Shown here: positions 9,712 to 20,700 of the stretch, piece by piece
Numbering within the stretch: position 1 is the stretch's first letter
Layout of the letters: every line of letters begins with the position of its first letter
From: Scolanthus callimorphus
Lineage: Eukaryota > Cnidaria > Anthozoa > Actiniaria > Edwardsiidae
Assembly (NCBI GenBank): GCA_033964015.1
Contig: CM066920.1
Span: forward strand, 6,601,912 to 6,665,911
DNA length: 64,000 bases
Direction of reading: 5' to 3'
Notes under the pieces: model-generated
What the model saw: only the letters and a program-made list of their open reading frames with translations
What the model was told of the DNA's origin: nothing
The model's database searches: none
Translations under genes and position numbers: made by a program

Positions 9712-12700
9712 TCAAGAGCAGCTTGATGTTTTCCAGCCCAAAACAGAGGTTGACCTGGTAAAGCAATACTCCCCTAATCCGAGTTCAAGGACGCAGTGTT
9801 TACGAAGATAAGTCTCGCCAAACCCACCACTGACACCTGCAACTAACACAGCTATTGGCCTGGCCAATTGAACAAGACTAAGTGCAAGGCCTTTGTCATT
9901 CACATTATCAAACCTCTCTCCCAGACCAAGAACACCGAATACTCGAACGCACCCTTCCGCGTAAGCTATTGTGAAGCAAAGCACTACAGTGAGAGGGAAT
10001 GATGGAAGGAAGCGAAACCAAGCCGCGAAGAGGAAAACGAATAAATGAGCAAGAGCAATAAGTACAAAAAGCCAAATTTGACGGAAGGTAAAGAGCTCCT
10101 TCAACCGCGGACAAAGACATGAGATGATGGAGAAGAGAATTCCTTCCGAGCAACGCCCGATGCTGAATGCTAACATGTAGTATTGGAATGTATCTCGAGG
10201 TCGCACTGCGGACCCGGGGTATGCTATAGTTGTAATAATAACATTCATGCTCATCCAGACGGATAGGGTGCTTAAGAAGAAATACGAAATATGTAGCCAT
10301 GATTTATAGACCACAGAAAAGAGACTTTCCTCCGGTGGTCCACTGTCCATCCCGTCTTCATAGTCAGGATGTCTTGAAAGCCTCTTATATTGGCAGTGGC
10401 GGTCTTCCTGTGGATTTGAAGGCCTGTCCTCGCATTCTGGTTTGTCCACAATGGCGTACGCGACCACAGTTACAAGGTTGAACGGGATCCCCACGAGAAC
10501 CGCATACCGTGGTGGTACGCAAGTCCAAGTCGTTAACCCTGAAACAAGAGGGCTCGATTAAGTATTATAATAATTTTGGCGAGCATTGTGGCGTATTATC
10601 CGGACTCTAATGAACAATTTGGCAGGCTCTACCGCTGCTGTGAGGTCGCTGCTATGATTGTCGCCACAAATTCTCGTGTTGTACTCTGTGCTCTCTAAAG
10701 TTATAATAATAGTAATAGTGGAGTTGATGTTCTTGTGCGTAAATATGTTTTTGGTCAATAAATTTAGTATAGTTGTTTAACCCAAGATCAAATCCAATAA
10801 ATATCAAAACATCTGAAACACAACAACTTTCCTTTTCTTTCCGTTCCATGTTCATGCAGAAAATTTTCCATGTGCTACAAATCGATATATTGTCGCACGC
10901 TCGTACATCTTCGCATGCGTGTACTTACGAGAACTAAGAAAACACCTCTAAAGTTAGAGTTAATTACCGAGATTCGAGGCAATAACCCCAATACATCCCA
11001 AGGGCCGTAGGCCCGCGGGATGTATTTGGGTTATTGCCAAGAATCGAGGTAATTAACGGACTTAGTTTACAGTTGACAAGGTTTTCAGAAAACAGGGACA
11101 AATGAAATGCATTCTTCTCATTGAATTGAACAGTTTTGAAAAGGAGTACAGTGTACAATTGAAAACGATAGCGGATTCCAATAGGAACTATTGTTAGTTA
11201 TTGAGCTGCTTTCATAGAAGTGCGTTCCCCAGAGAAACTTATTGCAATTAATTTTTACCATGCACAATAAAGTTGTGATGCTGAAGAAAATGAATGACAA
11301 CTTTTATTCAACCATGATTGACAAAGGTTTCCAAACAAAAACATATACGGCTTGAGTGCATCCAGAACACGAATTACGTCTTTTGTTTCCGTACAACAGC
11401 CAGTCCAATCAATCAAGCGGCCTTTTGTAAAAGCGCAACTCATTAAAGCGCTGTTATTTTGGTCGGTACGTAGCTGCTTAAAGCTCCTCTCTGGTTGGAT
11501 AATACAACAATACCCTATACCTCAACACAAACAACGAGGATAATAGACTAGAGACAAAGGAACTCCTTTGTAGAACGAAACTAATAGAGACAAAAGCAAC
11601 TACGTTCTCACTGGTTATTTTCGTTTGTACTACGCCCTGACAGTTACAGCTACTACAGCTCAATTTGAATAACATTGTGGAGCTGATTCAAGTTGGCGAA
11701 ACTGAAGGCAAGTTTCAGGTATTTTGCGCTCGTTGGTCTCTCTACGATTAGATATGCAATTAACCTGGGCATGATTTTATCTGTGTTTTCAGGTTTACGT
11801 CTTAAACACACTCTATGGCAAGGAGACCAAGCAAGTAGACTGGACAAATGCTTCTCAATTATGGTTCAAGTGAAGGCGTTCCCGGAAATCGTGTTTTGTG
11901 GCGTTCACCGGGATTCGCATAAAGGATAATAAGGAGCAAATATTGGTTATAGACAGATAGTCAGTATAGATGCATAAACTGAGATTATTGGATGTTTTTT
12001 TCTCGGGGTAAGTGTATGTGTATGGATTTGAATTCATTAGTTAAATTTTTGGGTTGATAATTGAATTGTGAAAGGGGCACTGTCATGGTCTATCATGAAT
12101 TTGGTCCAAACTTGGGGTCAATTTGAGTAGCTTAAATGCAGTCAAACTCGCTAGAAATCAACAAAATAATCGTCTACGTTTTTTAACTAACCTTTCAACT
12201 GCTAGATCAATACAAATTTGGAGTATTTTCGTGTATAATCGAGCGGATGGAATTGGATTGCTAATTGGCATTTTTGATTTTCGAACAGGCTGAACAAGTT
12301 TGTTTTTCTTTCTAAGACTAATTTGAAACATAATATAGGTTCGGAGTTGTTTCTGTAGAACACTGGTCTTATTTTAAAACATTTTGATGAAAAAACCGTG
12401 ACAGTGCCCCTTGAAGTCTTGGTAAAAATGGCTTATTGTGTGGTTCCAGAAATTATCCATAGGAAGGATAATAGGAAGGGATATCTTTTGCATGCAAATA
12501 CTGTATTTTTCTTCGGAAATTCCAGAGAGGTGGGGGGTCACTTGTCAACACTCTTCGGGGGGGGGGGATATTTTCTGGAACCACACATTATAGATTCATA
12601 GGTAAGTATGTGGCTTATTATGGATTCATAGGTAAGTATCTAGATACTTACCTATGAATCCATAATGAGCCATATACTTACCTATGAATCCATAATGAGC

Positions 12701-13722
12701 CATATATTTACCTAGAAATTCAATTCAATTCTATTGATCAACCCCAACCTTTCCCTGGAGAATTCAAATCCCTCCCCGACTTTTAGTTTGTTGAGAGTCA
12801 TTATCCGAGTTATACTATTATATTCGTCTGGGTGATTATTCACCGACCTTACATAAAAGACAGATTACTATTTTAACAACTATACCCCAAAAGGGGAGGT
12901 GAATATACTTAACCACTATATTCCCCGAAGGGGAGGTGAATGTTCGTGTCTCGGTATGTACGTATCCACGCACCGCGACTCTGAGGGGGATAGTTGTTTT
13001 AGTATATACCAAAATCAGTAGGATAAAATACTGTGAAATAAGATAAAAAACGCAGTATCGCTCGCGAAACGAACCGCCATTTTGAGAGTTTTCTCAAAAC
13101 AGTAAAACAGTGTTTATATCTACTATTTCAGGAACCAATCAGAGCGCGAGAAAATGACTATTCACTGATTTGTTAAATACTAATTACGGCTATCGAATTT
13201 ATTTATTTATTCATTAAACTAGTACCACCATATAATTAGTATAATAAAAAGCAAAAAAGAAATTGGTGAGGGAATATTCTTTCACTAACCTGTGTAAATG
13301 AAACTTGCAAAAGTCGAAGCCAAGGCATATCCAGTCTGGCAGCCGACAAGGTATGGAGAATTGTCTTCAAAACAAGCGATAAAATACATGCTCCAAACAC
13401 TGTTCCAAGAATGAGAAAAGGCAACGCCGCAATAAGCAGCAATGCGAACGTACACATTATCAGAGAAAGCCAGAACAGCGAGTGATATTAGAGCGACTAA
13501 TAACCCAATGAGCAAAGAGACAATCTGTTTCTGTTTCTTGATAATCCGAGTCCCCGCTAGCACCGCCACAATTCCTGGGATGCCCGAAGCAAGAAGTAAA
13601 ACTGAGGTTTGAATCTTTGTCCCTGATAAGATGTCTTGACTGGCAGGAACAACTAGGTAAAAGTGAATGACCGAGCAAATCCCCAGGACGATGAAGCAGA
13701 GAAAGTTCTTTTTATCACTCAT
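9712..13722 (-). CDS. CLN3/battenin-like membrane protein, copy B (intact)
   Basis: Two exons on the - strand: 13722-13290 and 10538-9712, joined in phase 1 (TACACAG|GTTAGTG ... TTTCAG|GGTTAACG), giving 419 residues. Human CLN3 is 438. Exon 1 encodes about four membrane segments, starting MSDKKNFLCFIVLGICS. Exon 2 starts in a loop (LTTWTCVPPRYAVLVGIPFN), then an acidic loop (DYEDGMDSGPPEES) and five to six more segments, ending GWKTSSCS. CLN3 proteins act in the lysosomal and late-endosomal membrane; in animals they are linked to glycerophosphodiester export. The same job here is an inference. The intron is 2.75 kb against 0.2 kb in copies C and D, because transposons have inserted. Divergent sites (VAVLAGTRIIKKQKQ, AYCGVAFSHSWNSV) make it the most distinct intact copy. 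Confidence 0.85.
10563..10760. mobile_element. MITE in the copy B intron (TATTATAACTTTGG-type family)
   Basis: Inserted right after the array's GATTAAGTA sequence. It starts TTATAATAATTTTGGCGAGC, then TGTGGCGTATTATCCGGACT, and ends with GTTGATGTTCTTGTGCGTAA...ATATGTTTTTGG. The same blocks appear inverted at 51.56-51.85 kb. Confidence 0.7.
12437..12587. mobile_element. 151-bp MITE nested in the 1.86-kb element
   Basis: Ends TGTGTGGTTCCAGAAATTAT and the inverted ATTTTCTGGAACCACACA form inverted repeats of about 22 bp. The matching MITE is at the same place in the copy at 46.80-46.96 kb, so it inserted before the larger element was copied. Confidence 0.75.
12600..12706. repeat. Perfect-looking palindrome (GGTAAGTAT...ATACTTACC)
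   Basis: GGTAAGTATGTGGCTTATTA followed by TGGATTCATAGGTAAGTATC is followed by its inverted copy, and the right arm is then tandemly repeated. It can form a stem of about 40 bp. Each arm carries GGTAAGTAT, a strong 5' splice-site consensus, on both strands. Confidence 0.8.
12813..13289. other. Rest of copy B intron
   Basis: Contains a short tandem of CCCCGAAGGGGAGGTGAATG-like units (12885-12945) and unclassified repeat-like sequence. From about 13185 it is the ancestral intron end shared with copies C-E (CGGCTATCGAAT...TTCATTAAACT...CACCATATAATTA). Confidence 0.5.
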
Positions 13723-15752
13723 ATCGAGACGTTTGCGAATCTGTATAAATGGAAGACGCAATCAAGGGCTCTTATAGAAGATATCGACAAGAGATTAAGC
13801 GGAGCATAAAATGCGTAACATAGCCATGCATGTAATGATCTTCTCGGAAAGCATCTTTAAAAAACGTCGAAAGCCTTGTATTCAAATCGTTTCGTTACTT
13901 TGCTTGGCAGATCAAGGCATGGGTCCCGTCATCCTTTTTAAAATACTGACATCGGCAAGAGGTCACCGGCAAGAGACATGAAGCGTGGCCCTCTAGAGTA
14001 GAATATTCAATTCCTGATTGCATTATTGATTTCATTATTCAAATGTCTAAATTTTGATTTCCCCATGCAATAATTGCTCACCCAGTAGTATACACCCAGA
14101 GTAATCATTTAAATTACAAAATGTTCAATAGTGAATTGAAAATGGAATTTTTTGATTAAATAATGAAATCAATAATGCACTTCCATGCATGTCTTTTGAT
14201 TGTAAGCGGAGCACAAAATGCGTAAATAAAATGCGTAAATTAGCCATGCATATAAGACCTCGAAAAGCAAACTTTTCAAGGAACTGTCGGACAGTCGTCC
14301 AACCTCCAAACACAAGGTCTGGGGGTCCTGAACCAGGGGGCGATTCCAACAATGCACTTCCTAGATTTGGGGATTTGAAATGGGCGCGGTCAATCTTTCT
14401 GGCTGTAAATATCCCTTACAAATGTATACTTATCGAATTTTATTTCAGCTTTGAGAAGTAATTTCAATGTTTTGTTGTCACCACACAACTGCTTGCGAGA
14501 AATGCAATCACCGGAAGTCTTTAGACGATATCATTTGTGCACGAGCTTCATGTATACTCTAAACAACTGTAGCATGCCTAGAAATGATGCCAGTTGCTCG
14601 AAGTTTGACTTGAATTTACTGACAAATTACACACGAATTTTAATACACGAATTTTATTCGTATTGAAAAAGATGCCAGAAGTTTCATTCGTGTTGAAAAA
14701 GATGCTGTTTCAGTGAGATGCCAAAAAATATGTTCGTGCTGAAAAGATGCCAGAAGGTGTTTTATTCGTATTGATAATGAAATCAATATTGCAGTAATGA
14801 ATTGAATACTCCCCTCAGGGGAACACTTCGTGTCTTTAGTGACCGTAAGCGGAACATAAAATGCGTCAAATTAGCCATGCATATAAGACCTTCTCGAAAA
14901 CCATACAGCTGTTTCAAAAATCGCCAGAAGCCTTACACGAGACAATTTTCTTGCAAAAAGTAGAGCGAAAAGTAGAGCTTGGTTCTACATTTTCTGCAAC
15001 TCGCAACGCAACATAATATTGCATTGCAGGGGGATGTTACACGCGCGCTTTTCGCTGCAACTCACTACGCAACATATATTGCGTTGCGAGAAAAATTGCC
15101 TCGTGTTTATTGTTTCGATCAGAATTACATGTAAATTTCGGATGCAATAGCTGTGGTAGTAGTAGAGAGCTCATAAGTGCTAGCAGAATAACCTTGTAAG
15201 GCAAGGGACGTTTTGCCACATCCAATTCTCTCTGGGAATGAACAATTCACAAGTGCAAGAAAAGTTTCGTCCGAAATAAAACGTCCGAAAATGGTTGCGC
15301 CCTATTTTTTGGGAGGTATGTATTCTAGTTCTTCATTTAATGTCCGAAATAGAACGTCCGAAATCTTAGCGCCCGATTTTTGTGACGAGTTATGTAGTCT
15401 AGCTCTTTATGCGGAAAATAGCTGCACCCAGATTTGGTTGTAGTCCCACTTTCAACTATAACATCTTGCTGTCTGCAGTGTCATCTATAAAGGCGATCCT
15501 TTTGTATCACTCCGCCGAGTCTGTTGCTATATGCCCACAAACATTTTGATCTACGCTTGTGTTAGACTACGTTGGTCATTGGAATTGCACCGTCACTTAT
15601 ATTGCACCTCTTATAATTAAATGAAGTCACTTGATATTTTTCAAGAAGTCTCTTACATATTCAGGGCTATTGTTAATTACAACGTCTGAAAGTTTATCCC
15701 CCTTCCACCAATCATAAAAAGTTATGGAACAAATGCTACTAAAGATCTCCTT
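13723..15752. repeat. Array spacer between copies B and C
   Basis: No gene is supported. 13730-13990 is the conserved 5' flank of copy B. 14030-14800 holds several copies of a ~60-90-bp AT-rich repeat (ATTGATTTCATT, AATATTCAATTC, AAAAGACA-AAGCGTG) in both orientations. 14800-15752 is a block repeated near 17.5-18.5, 21.06-21.72 and 28.3-29.1 kb, containing GGGGGATGTTACACGCGCGC and CCGAAATAGAACGTCCGAAA. Confidence 0.65.
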
Positions 15753-17210
15753 TCAAGAGCAGCTTGATGTTTTCCAGCCCAAAACAGAGGTCGACCTGGT
15801 AAAGCAATATTCCCCTAATCCGAGTTCAAGGACGCAGTGTTTACGAAGATAAGTCTCGCCAAACCCGCCACTGAGACCTGCAACTAACAAGGCTATTGGT
15901 CTGGCCAACTGAACAAGACTAAAAGCAAGGCCTTTGTCATTCACGTTATCAAACTTCTCTCCCAGACCAAGAAGGCCAAAAACTCGAACGCACCCCTCCG
16001 CGTAAGCTAGAGTGAAGCAAAGCACTACAGTGAGAGAGAATGATGGAAGGAAGCGAAACCAAGCCGCGAAGAGGAAAACGAACAGATGAGCAAGAGTAAG
16101 AAGTACAAAAAGCCAAATTTGACGGAAGGTAACGTGCTCCTTCAATCGCGGACAAAGACAAGAGATGATGGAGAAGAGAATTCCTTCCGAGGAACGCCCG
16201 ATGCTGAATGCTAACATGTAGTATTGGAATGTATCTCGAGGTCGGACTCCGGACCCGGGGTATGCTATAGTTGTGAGAATAGCATTCGTACACAACCAGA
16301 AGGTTAGGGTGCTTAAGAAGAAATACGAAATATGCAGCCATGATTTATAGATCACAGAAAAAAGGCTTTCCTCCGGTGGTTCAACGTCCATCCCGTCTTC
16401 CTCGTCAGAACGTCTTGAAAGCCTCTTATATTGGCAGTGGCGGTCTCCCTGTGGATTTGAAGGCCTATCCTCGCATCCTGGTTTGTCCACAATGGCGTAC
16501 GCGACCACAGTTACAAGGTTGAACGGGATCCCCACGAGAACCGCATATCGTGGTGATACGCAAGTCCATGTCGTTAACCCTGAAACAAGAGGGTTCGATT
16601 AAGTAAAAGGACACAGATTGCTCACATTAAGCAACTATCCCACAAAGGTGAGGTCAATAGTTTACAGCTATCGAATATATTCATTAAACTTCCACCATAT
16701 AATTAATACAGCAAAAGGCAATTTAAAAGAAAGGGCGTTAAAAAAATAACTTGGCGACGGAATATTCTTTCACTAACCCGTGTAAATGAAATTTCCAAAC
16801 GTCGAAGCCAAGGTATATCCGGTCTGGCAGCCGACAAGGTATGCAGAATTGTCTTGAAAACAGGCGATAAAATACATGTTCCAAACAATGTTCCAAGACT
16901 GAGACAAGTAAACGCCGCCGTAAGCAACAATGCGAACGTACACGTTATTAGAGAAAGCCAGAACAGCGAGTGATATCAGAGCGATTGACAACCCAATGAG
17001 CAAAGAGACAAGTGGCCTTTGTTTCTTGATAATCCAACTTCCCGCTAACATCACCACAATCCCTGGGATTCCCGAAGCAAGAAGTAAAACCGAGGTTTGA
17101 ATCTTTGTCCCTGATAAGATGTCTTGACTGGCGGGAACAATTAGGTAATAGTGAATGACCGAGCAAATCCCCAGGACGATGTAGCAGGGAATGGTCTTTT
17201 TATCACTCAT
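15753..17210 (-). CDS. CLN3/battenin-like membrane protein, copy C (intact)
   Basis: Two exons on the - strand, 17210-16778 and 16579-15753, joined in phase 1 (TACACGG|GTTAGTG ... TTTCAG|GGTTAACG); 419 residues. It keeps the family features: V-P-A-S-Q-D-I-L in the first membrane segment, GCQTGYTLASTFGNFIYTG at the exon junction, the acidic DEEDGMD loop, and AWFRFLPS in the C-terminal half. The intron is only about 0.2 kb and free of transposons, so C and D show the ancestral form. Its C-terminal frame is open to the shared SCS end. Copy-specific changes include MSDKKTIPCYIVLG at the start and TFWLCTNAI in exon 2, shared with D and E. That makes C, D and E a younger group than A and B. Confidence 0.87.
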
Positions 17211-18532
17211 TTCGAGACGTTTGCGAATCTATAATGGAAGGCAATCAACCAAGGGTTCTTATAGAAGACATCGACAAGAGATTAAGCGGAGCATAAAATG
17301 CGTGACATAGCCATGCATATGATCTTTTTGAAAAGCATCTTCAAAAAACGTTGAAAGCCTTGTATTCAAATATTTTCGTTAGTTTGCTCGGCAGATTAAG
17401 GCATGGGTCTCGTCATCCTTTTTAAAAAACTGACATCGAAAAGAGATTGCAGATGAAGCGTGCCCCTCTAGAGGTGAATATTCAATTCATTGTTGCATGA
17501 TTGATTTCATTCTTCAATCCAAAAATGCATTTTCAATTCAATATTACATCCAAAAGACATAAAGCGTGCCCCCTAGAGTTGAATATTCAATTGAATATTG
17601 CATTATTACTTATTCAATCCAAATAATGCATTTACCATTCAATATTAAAAAATGTTAAATGTTCAAATTTTTGAGTTCCTCATGCAGTTGCTCACTTGGA
17701 AAATTTCTTGCAAAAAAAAGTAGAGCGAAAAGAAGCTAGAGCTCGATTCCACATTTGCTGCAACTCGCAACGCACATAATATTCCATTGCAGGGGGATGT
17801 TACACGCGCGCTTTTCGCTCCAACTCGCTACGCAATAAATTTTGCGTTGCGAGTTGCAAGAAAAATTGCCTCGTGTTTATAGTTTCGATCAGAATTACAT
17901 GTGAATTTCGGATGTAATAGCTGTAGCAGTAGTAGAGAGCTCATAAGCGCTAGCAGACGAACCTTCTAAGGCATAAATGGACGTTTTGCCACAGCAAATT
18001 CTCAAGTGCAAGAAAAGTGCAAGAAAAGTTTCGTCTGAGGTTGTCCCAAACGACCGAAAGATGGTCCGAAAACGTTCGCGCCCCATTTTTTGGGAGGTAT
18101 GTATTCTAGTTCTTCATTTAATGTCCGAAATAGAACGTCCGAAATCTTAGCGCCCGATTTTTGTGACGAGTTATGTAGTCTAGCTCTTTATGCGGAAAAT
18201 AGCTGCACCCAGATTTGGTTGTAGTCCCACTTTCAACTATAACATCTTGCTGTCTGTAGTGTCATCTATAAAGGCGATCCTTTTGTATCACTCCGCCGAG
18301 TCTGTTGCTATATGCTCACAAACATTTTGATCTACGCTTGTGTTAGACTACGTTGGTCATCAAATTGCACCGTCCCTTATATTGCACCTCTTATAATTAA
18401 ATGAAGTCACTTGATATTTTTTAAGAAGTCTCTTACATATTCAGGGCTATTGTTAATTACAACGTCTGAAAGTTTATCACCCTTCCACCAATCATAAAAA
18501 GTTGTGGAACAAATGCCACTAAAGATCTCCTT

Positions 18533-19986
18533 TCAAGAGCAGCTTGATGTTTTCCAGCCCAAAACAGAGGTCGACCTGGTAAAGCAATATTCCCCTAATC
18601 CTAGTTCAAGGACGCAGTGTTTACGAAGATAAGTCTCGCCAAACCCGCCACTGAGACCTGCAACTAACACGGCTGTTGGTCTGGCCAACTGAACAAGACT
18701 AAAAGCAAGGCCTTTGTCATTTACGTTATCAAACTTCTCTCCCAGACCAAGAAGGCCAAAAACTCGAACGCACCCTTCCACGTAAGCTATCGTGAAGCAA
18801 AGCACTACAGTGAGAGAGAATGATGGAAGGAAGCGAAACCAAGCAGCGAAGAGGAAAACGAACAAATGAGCAAGAGCAATAAGTACAAAAAGCCAAGTTT
18901 GACGGAAGGTAAAGAGCTCCTTCAACCGCGGACAAAGACAAGAGATGATGGAGAAGAGAATTCCTTCCGAGCAACGCCCGATGTTAAATGTTAACATGTA
19001 GTATTGGTATGTATCTCGAGGTCGCACTGCGGACCCAGGGTATGCTATAGTTGTAAGAATAGCATTCGTACACAACCAGAAGGTTAGGGTGCTTAAGAAG
19101 AAATACGAAATATGCAGCCATGATTTATAGACCACAGAAAAAAAGATTTCCTCCGGTGGTCCACCGTCCATCCCGTCTTCCTCGTCAGGATGTCTTGAAA
19201 GCTTCTTATATTGGCAGTGGCGGTCTCCCTGTGGATTTGAAGGCCTGTCCTCGCATTCTGGTTTGTCCATAATGGCGTACGCGACCACAGTTACAAGGTT
19301 GAACGGGATCCCCACGAGAACCGCATATCGTGGTGGTACGCAAGTCCATGTCGTTAACCCTGAAACAAGAGGGGTCGATTAAGTAAAAGGACACAGACTG
19401 CTCACATTAAGCAACTATCCCACAAAGGGGAGGTCAATAGTTTACAGCTATCGAATATATTCATTAAACTTCCACCATATAATTAATACAATAAAAGGCA
19501 ATTTAAAAGAAAGGGCGTTAAAAAATAAGGCAACGGAATATTCTCTCACTAACCTGTGTAAATGAAATTTCCAAAAGTCGAAGCCAAGGTATATCCGGTC
19601 TGGCAGCCGACAAGGTATGCAGAATTATCTTGAAAACAAGCGATAAAATACATGTTCCAAACAATGTTCCAAGACTGAGACAAGGCAACGCCGCCGTAAG
19701 CAGCAATGCGAACGTACACGTTATTAGAGAAAGCCAGAACAGCGAGTGATATCAGAGCGATTGATAACCCAATGAGCAAAGAGACAAGTGGCTTTTGTTT
19801 CTTGATAATCCAACTGCCCGCTAACATCACCACAATCCCTGGGATTCCCGAAGCAAGAAGTAAAACCGAGGTTTGAATCTTTGTCCCTGATAGGATGTCT
19901 TGACTGGCGGGAACAATCAGGTAAAAGTGAATGACCGAGCAAATCCCCAGGACGATTAAGCAGAGAAAGGTTTTTTTATCACTCAT
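18533..19986 (-). CDS. CLN3/battenin-like membrane protein, copy D (intact)
   Basis: Two exons on the - strand, 19986-19554 and 19359-18533, phase-1 intron of 194 bp (CTGTGTA side GTTAGTGAGAG ... TTTCAG). The product is 419 residues and very close to copy C. It starts MSDKKTFLCLIVLGICSVIH and ends GWKTSSCS, with around ten membrane segments and the DEEDGMDGGPPEE loop. Differences from C are spread substitutions such as AIMDKPECED, RDTYQYYMLTFNIGRC and LARPTAVLVAG; several of these are shared with copy E, which suggests gene conversion or stepwise duplication. An in-frame ATG lies 12 codons further upstream (MPSIIECRKRLD...), but the MSDKK start is shared by all copies and is preferred. Confidence 0.87.
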
Positions 19987-20340
19987 ATCGAGACGTTTGC
20001 GACATTCTATAATGGAAGGCAATCAACCAAGGGCTCTTATAGAAGACATCGGAAAGAGATTAAGCGGAGCATAAATGCGTAACATAGCCATGCATGTAAT
20101 GATCTTTTTGCAAAGCATCTTCAAAAATGTTGAAAGCCTTGTATTCAAATGTGCTCGTTACTTTGCTCGGTAGATTAAGGCATGGGTCTCGTCATCCTTT
20201 TTAAAAACTGACATCGAAAAGAGATTGCAGATGAATCGTGGCCCTCTAGAGGTGAATTTTTAATTCATTGTTGCATGATTGATTTCATTCTTCAATCCAA
20301 AAATGCATTTCAAGTCAATATTACAGCCAAAAGACATTCG

Positions 20341-20492
20341 AAGCACGGTTGGTCCAGCGTTACGGCGTTGGGTCTCTCACCGCTGTGATCCGGGTTCGAC
20401 TCCTGGCCGGGACAGAGGAAATTTTCTTTCTGTTCGGGTCTCGGTCGAAACTGGTTCATATTGTGAGTTGAACTTTGTTCTACTGTGTTTCA

Positions 20493-20524
<32 letters not shown>

Positions 20525-20700
20525 CGTCTCGCCTTTCTACCCTTCCCAGTTCCAGGGGGGGACGTTAAAGAACCACTGGGGACGTAATAAACCCTCTGGC
20601 AGTGACCACCCTCGGTGTCTGGGCTTATGACCGCATGGCTGCCAGTGGCGCCGTTGAGACCCAGCATAATTCAGCTTACGAGCTGCGAGTTTGGGAGTCG
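20341..20700 (+). mobile_element. tRNA-derived SINE
   Basis: The head resembles a tRNA gene: an A-box-like TGGTCCAGCGTTACGG and a perfect B box GGTTCGACTCC about 50 bases later. It is followed by a conserved body, CTTTCGGATGAGACAATAAA, CCGAGGTCCCGTCTCG and GACGTTAAAGAACCACTGGG. That tRNA head plus body is the layout of SINEs widespread in marine invertebrates. It has no CCA-stem partner or anticodon arm, so it is not a working tRNA. A body fragment recurs at 47.22-47.29 kb. Confidence 0.8.

Larger units (their letters stand above)
10951..12812. mobile_element. 1.86-kb dispersed element, copy 1 (in CLN3-like copy B intron)
   Basis: Nearly identical over its length to 45336-47185. It begins AAGTTAGAGTTAATTACCGA and ends GAGAGTCATTATCCGAGTTA. 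A ~100-bp imperfect hairpin lies at its left end (10955-11057, arms around CAATAACCCCAATACATCCC), and a second palindrome at 12600-12706. No open frame longer than about 80 codons is shared by both copies, so it is non-autonomous. The short terminal resemblance (AATTACCGAG / CCGAGTTA) is not a proper inverted repeat and the superfamily is not recognised. Confidence 0.8.
15420..20340. repeat. Head-to-tail segmental duplication carrying copies C and D
   Basis: 15420-17600 and 18200-20340 match along their whole length, including exons, the short intron, the 3' spacer (CCACCAATCATAAAAAGTT) and the 5' flank (TTAAGCGGAGCATAAA, GCATGGGTCTCGTCATCC). The unit is about 2.8 kb. Further partial copies are at 21.06-21.72, 23.0-24.0 and 26.88-29.11 kb. 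Confidence 0.8.

Noticed and set aside
20341..20420. Possible tRNA gene
   Set aside because: A and B boxes are present, but no acceptor stem or anticodon arm pairs properly and a SINE body follows.
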